DNA from: Datisca glomerata
Taxonomy: Eukaryota > Streptophyta > Magnoliopsida > Cucurbitales > Datiscaceae
DNA: 64,000 bases
Direction of reading: 5' to 3'
Assembly (NCBI GenBank): GCA_003255025.1
Contig: QANY01007297.1
Location: forward strand, 358,437 to 422,436
Made by a program: the position numbers and the translations under genes
In this document: positions 32,975 to 44,479 of the stretch, one piece after another
Layout of the letters: each line of letters opens with the position of its first letter
How positions within the stretch are numbered: the first letter of the stretch is position 1
Notes under the pieces: generated by a model
Database searches by the model: none
Told to the model about the DNA's origin: nothing
What the model saw: the letters and a program-made list of their open reading frames with translations, nothing else

Positions 32975-33190
32975 TCTAGTGGGCCAACGGGCCGGCACGA
33001 CCCATTAGCGTGTCGTGCTGGGCCGGTAAAACCCATTAGCATTCGGGCCTGGCCCGACACACCAATTAGCTCGTGCCGGTTAAGGCCCACGAGCTAGAGA
33101 GCTATCCATATGGCCCAGCTCGTCCCGTACCAGATACATGGCCCGGATCGACCTGACCTATCCAACCCGCGAGCTCGAACCGGCTCGGCC
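32975..33190. mobile_element. hAT-like GGCCCG-rich subterminal block
   Basis: This is a dense run of GGGCCGGCACGACCC, GGCCTGGCCCGACAC and TCGGCCCGTGG motifs in both orientations. The block lies on the 5' side of the hAT transposase relic, where a subterminal binding-site array is expected. It resembles the blocks at 25.5-25.75 and 33.95-34.31 kb. Confidence 0.6.
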
Positions 33191-33227
33191 CGTGGACATT
33201 TTTTATCTAAGAAAATCATTGATTTTG

Positions 33228-33300
33228 TATATATTGAAGATTGAACTATTGATCTCTTCCTTATTAATGGGAGATCTAGTATCTTACCACTAGACAAAGA
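33228..33300 (-). other. tRNA-like segment (A and B box-like)
   Basis: On the minus strand GTCTAGTGGTAAGATA resembles a tRNA A box. About 35 bases later ATAGTTCAATCTTC is a poor B box. No cloverleaf with a pairing acceptor stem is evident. It is more likely a decayed tRNA-derived transposon segment than a tRNA gene. Confidence 0.2.
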
Positions 33301-33840
33301 CTATTTTTGTGTAAATATTGTTTGTGTTATATTTTTATTGTTTTGCAATACATTTTATCAAATACTTTATTAAATATATTTTTGAGATAAATGTATTTAA
33401 TTAAACAAATAGATAATAATTTTTTGTTTAAAAGGATATTTTATTTAATCAATGGAATATACACCAAGGGTCCAAGGGCATACCCTAACACCAATTAACA
33501 ACATACAAAAGCAAAAAAATACAAACTCAATATTCAAATTTTCTTTCCACTTCCATGATAAAAATTATAATGCCTATTACAACGATCTTCGTGTTGGTAA
33601 TTTCTTTTTATTTATTTTTTATATAATGAATCCTAGATATCTTGATTATGAAAATATTAATTTAAGTGAGTAACATGATTATTATAACTTTTTATTTAAA
33701 TGAATACTTTTTTATGATATAGTTAATTTATAGTGATGCAACTATTAGATGCAATAAATAAAATAATTATTTTACTCAGTATGACAAGTTTTGTATTAAG
33801 ATTCTAAAGTAAAAAAAGAAAATAATTAAAATAACATGAC
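33301..33840. other. AT-rich non-coding stretch
   Basis: Nothing recognisable. The open frame at 33452-33673 is low-complexity (Asn/Phe/Lys) and unsupported. Confidence 0.5.
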
Positions 33841-33852
33841 TTTCATATAACT

Positions 33853-33913
33853 TAGTGATAATCTCTACACTTTATCTATTTTCCATCAAGGTTCGACTCT
33901 CCCCATCTACATT
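33853..33913 (+). other. tRNA-like segment
   Basis: CTTAGTGATAATCTC followed by AAGGTTCGACTCTCCCC gives recognisable A and B box-like motifs at tRNA spacing. Stems are not convincing. It is probably a tRNA-derived fragment next to hAT-like DNA. Confidence 0.25.
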
Positions 33914-33949
33914 TTTTAGAATTAAATCACAGTAAAAGGAGGGAAAACA

Positions 33950-34312
33950 GGCCGACCCGATTATTTAATCAGGACCGGCATGACCCGGTCTGTGAGTACA
34001 CGGGCTGGTTCAATGATTCATTCCGAGCCACCCTAAAATTTCAATGGCCCGGCCCGAAATCGACCCGTGAACTACCTGAAAAAGCTCGAGACTGAATGTG
34101 AACTGCCCGGGCCGATCATTATTGGGTTGGCCCGGTTGCCATCTCTAGCCGCGCTAGGCCTAGTTTAAAATTCTAGGCCCATTACAGGCTCAAGATTGTG
34201 TTCCTGGCTAGGACTAGCATGTGAATTACCGTGTCAGGCCTAACCCGGCACGCCTGTTACATGTGCTAGGCCTTTAGGTCGCCTGACGGCCCGACACTCG
34301 TTGACACCTCTA
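33950..34312. mobile_element. hAT-like terminal block
   Basis: It contains many GGCCCGG, GACCCG and CGGCACG motifs. Two hAT-type ends are visible in one orientation: GTTGCCATCTCTA at about 34138-34150 and GTTGACACCTCTA at 34300-34312 (reverse complements TAGAGATGGCAAC and TAGAGGTGTCAAC). Two nested or adjacent elements may therefore end here. Partners for these ends are uncertain. Confidence 0.5.
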
Positions 34313-34732
34313 CTCTTCCCTATATCTTTTATGTTTTTTTCATGATGATTCACTGCACAAAGATCTACAATTTATGAAGAGATGAGAACGACGTTACAAG
34401 TTTCTAGGTTTTCGAGGAAAATGGGACTAAACGACCATAGAATCTAGTTAATGCAGCCTAGAAAAAATCATCTAGGCGTTCCTTCTTGCTCCAATCTCCT
34501 CCATGCTAATATGTTGTGTGGCCAAATATCGTAGTTGCTCTTTCCATTTGCTTGTTCTTTTTCTTACTGTTGATATCAGCAAAGATTTATCCATATGACA
34601 TTTGTTGGTTAATAGTGAAATGACTCTTAGTACTTGCATAGCCATAAGGTGGCGCCTATTAAAAAGCAACAATTTGATTTTGTTTCTTACTCTCCCTTAG
34701 TAGTTGGGAAAGAGTCCATCATATGATGGTTT
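34313..34732. other. Unassigned stretch with one open frame
   Basis: A 66-codon frame on the minus strand (34472-34672) has ordinary amino-acid composition (TNKCHMDKSLLISTVRKR) and could be an exon piece, but I recognise no family. The right end abuts the GGGGG target duplication of the copia element. Confidence 0.3.
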
Positions 34733-34737
34733 GGGGG
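34733..34737. repeat. Copia target-site duplication, left copy (GGGGG)
   Basis: It matches GGGGG at 39114-39118 across the copia element. Homopolymer copies are weak evidence alone, but both lie exactly at the LTR ends. Confidence 0.6.
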
Positions 34738-35380
34738 TGTTAGTATTTGTTGAGATACTAACCTAATTCAACCTTCCAAGTCTTTGGCCTGCTTATTTGA
34801 TACATGCGGGAATCTCACAAACCAAGCAAAAGAAAAAGAAAAAAATGCAAAGGAAGATGAATTTCAGTGAAGGGAGAAGAAAGAGAATGACATGAAGATT
34901 TTATACTAGTTTAGCTTGTCAAGCCTAAATCCAATGGAGCTCAAATTGAGCCCTTTTCACTATAAACAAGGTAAGAAAAAGTTACAGATTACACGCTTTC
35001 CTTATTGAATAGAAGTATAGAAAATCTCCCAATCTCAATGCCCAGTAAACCCTAGAATGTATTGCTAGCCAAAACCCCATGTTGACGAAGGCCTAAACCT
35101 TGGTTCTAAGAATCTCCAAAGAAAACTTCTTTATTGTTTGATTACTTTCTTCTTGAGATTATTTCTGTGAGAGAGAGAGAGAGCTGTTTAGAGTAGATTT
35201 ATAGTAGTAGTAATTTTGATTTGGTTTCTGATATATATATATATATGTAATTATACTTTAGTTGTCATCTAGTAGTAGTCTATGTTGTGTATTGATAGAT
35301 AACCAATTCGATATATCCAATATCAGTTACAACTATTTTATAACTTTTTAGTGAGGTTCATTATTGATCAATTAACAACA
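34738..35380 (-). repeat. 3' LTR of the copia element
   Basis: On the minus strand it starts TGTTGTTAATTGATC and ends AAATACTAACA. It is collinear with 38493-39113. A GAGAGAGAGAG tract and (TA)n run lie inside at about 35.17-35.25 kb. Confidence 0.9.
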
Positions 35381-35395
35381 ATCTCCACCTTGATA
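35381..35395 (-). other. Polypurine tract
   Basis: On the minus strand ATCAAGGTGGAGAT lies directly before the 3' LTR start, as in many plant copia elements. Confidence 0.7.
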
Positions 35396-36930
35396 AAAAA
35401 TGAACGCAGATAACCTTATAGTGCATAGCACCCACAAGTTATAACCGGTCCACCCAACTTGTTCATCCATTGTCTATGTTTAGAAATTTAAGGCATATCT
35501 TAAAATTCTTAGCTGGAGGGACTTTGGTTCCAATGTCAGTTGGATTCTCCTCTGTTGAGATCTTCTCTAGCTTTACTTCTCCCTTTGGTAATATGTCTCT
35601 GATGTAGTGGTATCTTATTTCAACATATTTTATCCTTTCGTGGAAAATAAGGTTTTTACATAGGTGTATTGAGGATAGAATGTCTCAATAGACAGTAACA
35701 ACCTCATCATATACACCTATCTCTTTGAGAAGACCTTGAAGTCATATTGACTCATTGACAGCTTCTGTAGTGGCAATATATTTTGCCTTTGTTGTAGACA
35801 AAGCAACAATGCTTTGGAGTTGAGATTTCCAGCTCACACAATTGCCATTTATAGTGAACAAGTAGGATGTAGTTGACCTCCTTTTATTTCTATCTCTTGT
35901 ATAATCAGAGTTTATAAACCGTAGATATCTTCTTCTAAATCAAACCAATGTATGTTACCTTAATGTACCTTAAGAACTACTTCATGGCGTGCATAATAGA
36001 GTCAACTGCTGTAGAGTAGGGTACCCTTGACATTTCTTCCCCTTCTAGGTCATCCTTTGGGTAAAGTTGCATAGACAATTGAAATTGAGCTGTCAAGGGC
36101 AGTGTGACTGCCTTTACAGCTTCCATAGAGAACCTTTTAGCTAGTTTAAGGAGATATTCTGTTTGGGATAACTTCAGACTACCTTTGGTATCGTTCCTTA
36201 TGACATTAATACCTAGGATTTTCTTAGCACCTCCTAGATCCTTCATATCAAATTCAGAATATAAAAGCTTCTTAATTTCTTCTATCACACCTCTATTTTG
36301 ACAAGCTAAAAGCATGTCATCAACATAGATTAAAAGGTAAATAGATTTTTCACCTTTTCAGCTTTGTCAAAATAGAGACTGTTGTCATAACTACTCCTAC
36401 AAAACCATATTCTCTCTATAATGGTGTCAAACCTTTTATACCATTGTCTAGGTGATTGCCTTAGTTCATAAAAATACTTCTTAAGGAGATAAACCGTACC
36501 TTCTTTTCTTTTTCCTGAAAAGCTTCTGGTTGTTTCATGTATATAGGCTCTTCAAGTTCTCCATGGAGAAACGCAGTTTTCACGTCCATTTGCTCCAATT
36601 CTCAATTGTACTGGACCACCAAAGTGAGTTCAATTCTAATGGTCTTGTACTTCACTCCCTCCTTTTGCGTGTACCCTTTGGCAACTAACCTTGACTTGTA
36701 CCTCACAGGTTCCATCTTGTTTGACCATTCTTTCTTCTTAAAGATCCATTTATAGTCCATTACTATCTGTTTATCATGCCTAGGAATCAGAATCCAAGTT
36801 TTGTTCTTATGAAGGGATTGTATTTCCTATTCCCTCGCTTTTAATCATTGTTTTGAGTTGCCTCCTTGCAATGCTTCTCTTATTTGTGGCTCTTGTTCTT
36901 CCAAATCTTTCCTTGAAATCAAAGAAAAAG
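35396..36930 (-). pseudogene. Copia reverse transcriptase and RNase H, broken
   Basis: On the minus strand from about 36.93 kb the frames give WILIPRHDKQIVMDYKWIFK, RYKSRLVAKGYTQKEGV, EQMDVKTAFLHGELEEPIY and then LIYVDDMLLACQN, with the catalytic YVDD at 36327-36316. The frame 36315-35977 continues with SEFDMKDLGGAKKILGI, KLSQTEYLLKLAKRF and PYSTAVDSIMHAMK. RNase H follows in fragments down to about 35.5 kb. At least several stops and frameshifts interrupt it. These domains would copy element RNA to DNA and remove the RNA strand. Confidence 0.9.
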
Positions 36931-38110
36931 CAATTAGATCAGAGTGAGAAAACTTAGGATTTGGTTTTACCTATCTCCTTTCTTTGTCTCTAGCCAACTG
37001 GTAGTTTCTCAAAGGGTTTTTCTTTTGTTTCTTCTAGTTCCTGATCTGCACCATCTTGTTCAGCCTGATTTTGATGCTGGTGATCATGCACATAAGTTTT
37101 ATTTATGTGCATGTTTGTTTAGATAAATGGCTCCACCTCAAACTTAATCTCCTTAGGTTTTGCTTTGTTATTATCACTGTTACCTGCATTACGCATAAGT
37201 TCTTTTAAATAGGGCATGTCAGTCTCATTAAATTTGACATCTCTACTAGTAATAATCTTCACTCCACCAACATCTTTGGACCAAAGCCTATAACCTTTAA
37301 CACCTTCAGTATCATAAGAAAACATACTTTAAGGCCCTAAGTTCTAGTTTACCTATACTTTGGCGTGCAAAAGCTACATAAACAAACACCCTAATGTGAT
37401 TTAAGTTAAGTGGCTTACTTGACCATCTTTCTTGTGGAGTCTAAAGCCTATAGCAGTGCAAGCCTTCTATTAATCAAGTATGCAATAGTTTAACAGCCTC
37501 ACCCAAGAATTTCTTATTTAGACCTAAACTAACTAGAATCTATCTAACCTTATTTTAAAGAGTTCTATTCATCCACTCTGCTACCTCATTTTGTTGGGGA
37601 GTGTTTCTAACAGTTTTATGCCTTAATATGCCTAGGTCTTCAGAGTGTATGTAAAAATGTCATTATAGAATTCCAAACCATTATCTGTTCTTAGTGTTTT
37701 TACCTTTTGTCCTATTTGGTTCTCTATAAGAATCTACCAACTTTGAACTTATCAAAAGCTTCCCTTTCTGCTTTAGAAGGAATAACCAAACCATTCTAGA
37801 GAAGTTATTGCAACACCTTTAGTGGTGGTTTATCCAAGCATTACATACAACCCATTCCTCTTGACACACTTAATCACAACCAAAGAACCTTTTACAACAT
37901 TTATTGTTCCATTTTCTGCCTTGTAGATGTATCATTCTTCATCAAGAACACCTTGAGAGAGTAGGTTTCATTTCATGTTAGGGACATATCTCACATTACC
38001 TAGAGCCCTCACAATCCCATCATACATCCTTATTGAAATAATACCTATTCCAATCACCTTTCAAGATTGATCATTTTCCATGAGAACTTTTTGACCATTT
38101 ATTGTTTGAA
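36931..38110 (-). pseudogene. Copia integrase remnants
   Basis: Minus-strand fragments include RNTPQQNEVAEWMNRTL, the integrase catalytic-core segment, near 37.56-37.62 kb, and the C-terminal region SYDTEGVKGYRLWSKDVGGV (frame 37325-37119). Numerous stops are present. Integrase would insert the DNA copy into the genome. Confidence 0.8.
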
Positions 38111-38477
38111 AAGTTGTAAACCGATTTCTTCTATTGTTCATATAATATGTGCAACCTGAGTGTTAGATCCACTTAGTGTTGTTGCTCTTTGTTGTGATAG
38201 CAAGAACTTCACAATCACTGTACTCATCTATAATGGCAGCAAGGTCCTCACTAGTCTCCTTGTTTATCAGATTTCTTGGGGTTTCTTGATCACTTTCTTG
38301 ATTTGAATCTTGGATAGATTCAACTTCTTGATCTAAATATGGTGAAATTTGACTGGATTTCTTCAGTAGAGCATTTACTACTTGAAGAGCCCTCAGACGA
38401 CTCCTTTTCACTTGGTTCTTCCCTGACTTAGAATAGAGATAAGAGTGTTCTTGTTGAATTCTTTGAACACAATACTT
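38111..38477 (-). pseudogene. Copia gag C-terminal/protease remnant
   Basis: The minus-strand frame 38411-38163 is Glu/Asp/Ser-rich and ends SNNTKWI before a stop. The following frame reads SGCTYYMNNRRNRFTT, the protease start, in which the expected catalytic Asp just before Ser-Gly falls at the stop (TKWI, stop, HSGC). No zinc knuckle or gag N-terminus is present, so most of gag is deleted between here and the 5' LTR. Confidence 0.65.
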
Positions 38478-38492
38478 GAGCTCTGATAATAC
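38478..38492 (-). other. Primer binding site (initiator tRNA-Met type)
   Basis: On the minus strand the bases after the 5' LTR read GTATTATCAGAGCTC, close to the TGGTATCAGAGC priming sequence complementary to initiator tRNA-Met used by copia elements. Confidence 0.7.
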
Positions 38493-39113
38493 TGTCAGTA
38501 TTTCTTGAGATAATAACCCAATCTAACATTACAAGCCTTTGACCTCCTTATTTGATGCATGCAGGAATCTCGCAGACCAAGCAAAAGAACAGAAATGCGA
38601 AGGTAGAAGAATTCGATGAAGGGAGAAGAAAGAGAAGAACACAAAGATTTTATATTGGTTCATCATTTCAAGCCTATATCCAGTGGAGCTCAAACTGAGC
38701 CCTTTGCACTATAAACTGGTAAGAAAAGTTACAGATTACAAGCTTTCCTTATTGAATAGACGTCTAGAAAATCTCCCTATCTCAATGCCCAGCAAACCCT
38801 AACATGGTATTGCTAGCTAGAACCCATGTTGACAAATGCCTCAACCTTAATTCTAAGAACTCCAAAGAAAACTTCTTTCTTGTTTGATTACTTTCTTGCT
38901 GAGAAACGTTTTGAGAGAGAGAGCTGTTTAGAGTAGATTTGCAGTAGTAGTAATTCTGATTTAGTATATATATTTATATATGTATGTAAATGTCCTTTAG
39001 TTGTAATCAAGTAGTAGCCTGCCATGTTTAGATAACCAATTTGATATATCCAATATTAGCTGCAACTATTTTATAACTGTTCAGTGAGGTTCATTATTGA
39101 TCAATTATCAATA
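38493..39113 (-). repeat. 5' LTR of the copia element
   Basis: It is collinear with 34738-35380. Its outer end is TATTGATAATTGATC, where the expected TG has become TA. Confidence 0.9.
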
Positions 39114-39263
39114 GGGGGTTAGTGATTATGTTGGCTCACCTTATTTTTTAGTTGATCAAAAGGACCAATCGTATGAATTCGTCTCCTAGTCGTCCATCGA
39201 TTTCGTACTATCATAAGAGATGAACACTTTTTTTTAGCTGCTAACTACAACCACATTCAAGGG

Positions 39264-40234
39264 AGTAGGGCTAGGGATGGCAAAAATACCTGCGGGTATT
39301 TGATTTAATGGGTGAGTTTAAAATATTATAAATATGATGGGAATTTATTGGGTGAGTATTTTTCTTAGCCACTATAAATGAGTAGGGTATATGTAATACC
39401 CAATATCCATTAAGTACCCATTTAACTTCTTTTACTCCCTCTTCTACGAGTCTCCCCTTATCAACTTCTTTTCCTCCACCTACGAGATACGGAGTTGGAT
39501 TAGATTAATTTTCATATTTTATTGCAACACTCATTGTAAAAAAGATGGATAGTTTTATAGTACAATACAATGCTAGTTTTTAGTACACGTGTATATCTAT
39601 GTAAATTATGTACTATCTACAGATTTTACAGACACGAGTGTTAAAAAATAGTCTATGTATAATATAGAAGAGTTGTACTCTAGACTGACGCTAGTTAAAA
39701 AAAATATTCGATACAGGTTCTTGTAATAAAAAAATGTTGTTTTGCTCTCTACATAATTTTCATGAATAATTTATATAAACGTATACTTTCTATTAATCAT
39801 AATTTTTTTTGTCATGGGTTGAGTCGATTGACATAATTAACTCGAACCGATGATATTTGATATGAGTTGAGAGGCTAGCTCTATTTATTTATAGAAAATC
39901 TATTAATTTTTCAAATTTGATCTTGTTCGAAAAACTTCACGACTCATTTGAATGTTATATCTGAGTAGAGGGAAATTTTAGAAAATTAACATTGTGTAAT
40001 TTGTACATATTGTATTAATCTAGTGCTAATCATTAATATACAAGTACTCATTTGATAAAAAAATATATACAAGTACCTATTGGGTACCCATGTCTTAATA
40101 AGTATGACCCATACCCACTCATTTAATTTAACATATGTATGTATATGATATTTGAAGTAAGAATTCAATATGAGTATTTAATAGATATACTCATACCCTA
40201 CTCAAATCCACTCATTACCATCTCTAAGTAGGGT
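39264..40234. mobile_element. Non-autonomous hAT element with 8-bp target duplication
   Basis: The element body is 39272-40226. The ends are TAGGGATGGCAA and, on the minus strand, TAGAGATGGTAA (10 of 12 alike), matching plant hAT terminal repeats. It is flanked by AGTAGGGC (39264-39271) and AGTAGGGT (40227-40234), 7 of 8 alike. Both subterminal regions carry inverted GGGTA/TACCC motifs. No coding capacity is seen in its 955 bases, so it would need a transposase in trans. Confidence 0.8.
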
Positions 40235-40463
40235 TGATGACCTCACCTTTGGGGGCTTCAGTTGGTAATTTGCCATGTATGTAACGCTATCAACGAGAGG
40301 CGATTTAAATTTTAGCAATATAGGGTTTCAGTAAAAAAGTAGTCAATTTCTATTGGAATCATTTTGAGGACCCAAAACCACCAGCCTTGCGTTGTGCACT
40401 TAGCCATTGTTTTTAACAAATCCAATTGTTTAGGGCTCTGAAAACACATTTGTCCATTTTAGA
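40235..40463. other. Non-coding flank
   Basis: No gene or repeat recognised. Confidence 0.4.
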
Positions 40464-40790
40464 CACTACGCTGAATTTTACTTTTAATGACGGTAAAAAT
40501 TGTCATTAAAATCTTTTGATGATTTTACTGTTATCTTTTAGACTGTCATTTTTAATATTTTTTTTATCAAAAACCATCACAAAATATCATATTAATGATG
40601 GAGATTCACCATCATCAAACATCTCACAAAAGTACATTTAATGAAGGGAATTCTCCTTCATTAAATGTGCCATAAAAACACTTTTAATGATTCTCATTTG
40701 TGGCATATGATGATTACTTGTTCATATTAATGAAGCTATGATGCATCACTTTGATGATTTCACTCTCTATATATAGCCTCTGCACTTGCT
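40464..40790 (+). mobile_element. CACTA-like left end with subterminal repeats
   Basis: CACTACGCTGAATTTTAC at 40464 is followed by repeated TTTTAATGA(C/T).. motifs in both orientations, a layout seen at CACTA ends. It includes a palindrome at 40634-40668 with 14-base arms (ACATTTAATGAAGG) and a 7-base loop. No right end or transposase was found. Confidence 0.5.
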
Positions 40791-41940
40791 ATTAATATTG
40801 CTTGTGAGTTTTTTAAATTCAAATAGATTGGGCTAGATATGAGATTGACTCCATATTGGTAAACTCTCACTCTAGATAGGAGGTTGACAGTTTGTTGTAA
40901 TATGTCTAGGTAACATACAATGATTATACGAAGTAAGACGACTATGATATGTGTAGCTTTTGATCATATGCATTTTAGACATACTCATGTTATGCAGTAG
41001 AACCACACTTTAATTGCTCGAATTATGGATGGAATTGATTTTGCGACCATGGAACAGTCTAGACTAATACATTACCAATCTAAGCATTCATGATCCAATA
41101 TTGAGGAAGTCTATCGATGAGAGTGTTTTTTGCAGTTATAATCATTCTATTTGATAATTATTGGTTTTGAAAATAAAAGAGTGACCACTCTACTTTGCTA
41201 CATTTTTTGCATTCCTATGTATCTTTTTAAAACAACTTGAAGTACATGGATCAAGATTGTTGAAATTTTTTCTTTTTATGACTAAAATAAAATTTACGAA
41301 TTTGTGATTCTTGCACTAACTTTTTCACTAATTAAAATTATAACGTAATTATCATAATTAGATGGGTTAGATTGTATATGTCAAATATGTGATCTAATTG
41401 ATATACAATAATCACCGTTAGATTGTGATTTTTTAACTTATAAGATTTAATCTCAGTCATTGATATTTAATTCTCTATTATAGGAAGATAGAATTAGTTA
41501 TGTTTAATTGAAGAGAAGTTATCCTCCAAAGACGAGGATATATCTATCAACATCTTGTAGTTCCCCATCATATTATTCCATAGACATCACATGGGTAGAG
41601 TTCTCTAGGATTTCCCATCGAGAAGTTAAAGTATACTCACACCTGAACCGATTCTTAATAAGTTTAAGATATTTTATTATGAACCAATTATCAAGTATAT
41701 ACAATCTAATTTAATTTTAATTAGATGTCCAATCGATTTATCCCAACATGGAGTGGTTCTCTTGTGAGAGCGCCATTGAAATTGTCTTGTGACGACGGGA
41801 TTTGGCAGTTGGCACAAAGGACTTTCAAAGGACTTTACTTTTCTATGTGCATTTTTTCTCTCAGTTTTGTTTTAACTAAAATATAGTGATTTTGGATTTA
41901 ATTTTAATTGAAACATTTTCACAAACTAATTTAGACATTT
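40791..41940. other. AT-rich non-coding stretch
   Basis: No gene is recognised. The frame at 41508-41714 has no conserved features. Confidence 0.45.
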
Positions 41941-42384
41941 ACTGATTTTATGGGTGTATATGATTTGGTTCATATGTTTTTTTTTGTGAAAAATTGAACC
42001 GAATCAAAATTTTGGTTCGGCAATAATACCGAGCCGAACCATTCATGACAAGAGAACCTAGCCAAATCCTGAGTTTCGGTTTGGTACTCCGGTTCGTTAT
42101 TATTAATTAAAAATAATTTGAAAATAATTTCTAAATAATACTATTAAGAAAATAATAAATATCAAAGTTTTATTTTCGGTTTAGTTCAGTTTGTTATAAA
42201 ATTATATAAAAAAATAAATTTAAAGTTTCAGTTCGCTTCGAAAATCACCGAAATTTTGAACCGAACCGAAACTTCAGTTATCTAATTTTCTCAAATCGAA
42301 TTGAACCGAAGGTATAAAAAGAACCGACCGGACTGACCATTTTCGGTTCGGTTCGGGACAAAAATGTTCACCCCTAACTGTATT
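41941..42384. mobile_element. Small non-autonomous hAT-like element (428 bp)
   Basis: The body 41949-42376 has ends TATGGGTG and, on the minus strand, TAGGGGTG. Flanking octamers are ACTGATTT (41941-41948) and ACTGTATT (42377-42384), 6 of 8 alike. The interior is packed with GGTTCGG and CCGAACCGAAA motifs in both orientations, as in the element at 23.7 kb. A related fragment with the same motifs continues at 42.43-42.58 kb. Confidence 0.65.
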
Positions 42385-42592
42385 TTTATATCGATTGATT
42401 TGTAGGTTCTATCTTTCCTATTTTTAGGAAGAAATATCAATTCAACATTTTAGTTCAGTTCAATTTAGTTTATATAACATTCATAATTCAGTTTAGTTCA
42501 TAATATGGCTGACCTGAACTTTTGGTTCGGTTTGTTTTTTCGTCAATAATCGAACCGAACTCAACCTTGAACCCCCTAATGGATAGAGTTAA

Positions 42593-43026
42593 TGTTATGA
42601 TTTAACCAGCTTATAACTAGCCTTAAACTAGTAGTAAAATCAGATAGTTCACAGACAAACTAATGGAACAGTAATGCCAGAGAACAAATGAGGAATAAGA
42701 GCAAGGAAGAAGGAGTACACAGAGTTATCCTGGTTCAGCTTATCAAACCGATAAGCCTACCTCCAGCAGCCATTCGAGAGCAATCTACTATATTCAGTAA
42801 AGTTACAATGAGAATAAAGGATTACAGAGAGACTCCTATTCATATCTCTTCTCTCTCACTCATTTTGTTCATCGCTAAACATCTCTCTACTCCCTGTAAA
42901 CTAACAGACTAATCATTCCCTATAACAGAAAAGGTTTGTCTATTATTACATCAGAAGAATATTCCCTAGTTATTTATTCTACACCCACTTTTAGCTTGCC
43001 CCGTGGACATACACATGTCCTTGACA
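42593..43026 (-). repeat. Solo LTR of a copia element
   Basis: On the minus strand the segment starts TGTCAAGGACATG and ends AATCATAACA (TG...CA), 434 bases. Its CTCTGTAATCC and GGTAGGCTTATCGG segments are of a kind common in plant copia LTRs. Neither a primer binding site nor a polypurine tract adjoins it, so it appears solo. The flanking pentamers GTTAA and GCTCA match only partly. Confidence 0.55.
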
Positions 43027-44470
43027 GCTCAAGAAGAAATAGCATAACTAACTAGTGGAGAGGCCAGCTTGGTTGCTGAGTCATATTGTCTACAATTAAG
43101 ATAAAATAAATGGTAGCAGGTTTAACTACAGGCCTGAAAATGAGTAGAAGAACAATGCATTATTTCTAAAAATTCAGAACATGTGTAGACAAGCAAAAAA
43201 AGTAGGTCTTCTTATTGCATGCATGTCAAATTCGTATAAATCACCTTTAACCTTAGAGAATAGCACCTCATTCGCTATCCCGTCCTTCACATCATAATAT
43301 TTTAAGGGGCTGTTTGATACATGTTAAGTAAGAATACAGAGAAAGTTAAGTTGTTGGGTAAGTTTAAGTGGTAAAATTAGAAGACAATATATTATGATTA
43401 TCATATTTGGTAATACATGGTTAAGTAAAACATTTACTGAAAATGTATGATTTTCTCGTTTGGTATATAGGAAACTTGAGTAAAGTTGTTTAAAAAGTTA
43501 TATAAATTAAATGAGAGTAATAAAATTATTGATTATTTATAGTTTCTTTTTTATCAAGTTTTAATTAATTAATGATTATTTATAGATTTTAATAAACACA
43601 ATATTATATATATAAATTATTATATGAACTAATTAATTAACTATTTTATTAATTCCACCAATAAAATCAAATCAACTATTTTTCTCTTACTACGTCAAAA
43701 ACTAATATAATTTTTTTACTTACACCGTACAAATAAATTTACTGGCAAATTATTCAAAATTATATAGCAAAATTGTTTACAGATTCTCTGCTGGCAACTG
43801 GCAGAAAATCTTAATAATTCATATCGTATTTGATTAAATTTTCTCCAATATCACGAAATTAATTATAACACATAAATTTTCCTCTTTTATAGATTAAAAT
43901 TAAATATGATATAAATAACCGTAATTCATATTAATACCTTAAAATATTTAATAACGCATAACGGTTTCTCTGTTACATATATTTTTCTTCAGTAGATATG
44001 TATACCATGCTTATCAATTTCGTTCCGCTCCGACAAGAATGAGCAAAATATTCTGGTTCTGGCACATGAACAAAACAGAGTAGGGATACAAATTTTTGTT
44101 ATATTTTGATTAAATGCAATCTAAAACTGAATATAAATGATTAAGGGAAAATCCCCCTTCGCGCATCCATTCCACAGGTCCGGTCCTCCACAAAAAAAAG
44201 TAATGAAAAATCATGTTATAGTTCCCTTTTTATAATTTTAATATTTTGTAAACATTGATAGTTTATAAATAATATTCATTTTAGGGAAGGAAATAATATT
44301 TAATTCAAAAGAATTGATATTATTGACATGCATTACAATCGTTTAAACTTTATATTATGCATATATGAAGTGTTTATCTATTTATAATTCAAACTTAATA
44401 TTTTATATAATTTATCCAAATAAACGTGCATATTTTAATCTCACAGTATTACCTCAAGACGGGTTTACTG
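43027..44470. other. AT-rich non-coding stretch with MITE-like end
   Basis: GGGGCTGTTTGATACATG near 43309 resembles the ends of Tourist/Harbinger-type MITEs, but I could not find an opposite end. The minus-strand reading at 43.2-43.3 kb (VLFSKVKGDLYEFDMHA) weakly recalls a copia pre-integrase segment. Nothing else is recognised. Confidence 0.35.
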
Positions 44471-44479
44471 GAGGGGCCT

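Larger units (their letters stand above)
34738..39113 (-). mobile_element. Complete-length Ty1/copia retrotransposon, degenerate
   Basis: On the minus strand the order is: 5' LTR (39113-38493), primer binding site, gag/protease, integrase, reverse transcriptase with YVDD, RNase H, polypurine tract, 3' LTR (35380-34738). GGGGG duplications flank it. The LTRs start TG (5' copy decayed to TA) and end CA. Stops and frameshifts occur in every domain, and the gag start is missing, so it is inactive. The LTR pair has visibly diverged, indicating an old insertion. Confidence 0.9.

Noticed and set aside
33228..33913. tRNA genes suggested by A and B box-like motifs
   Set aside because: No pairing acceptor or anticodon stems could be drawn. 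More likely tRNA-derived transposon pieces.
43309..44030. Harbinger-type MITE starting GGGGCTGTTTGATACATG
   Set aside because: No inverted partner end was seen within 1 kb. Only mentioned in the stretch description.
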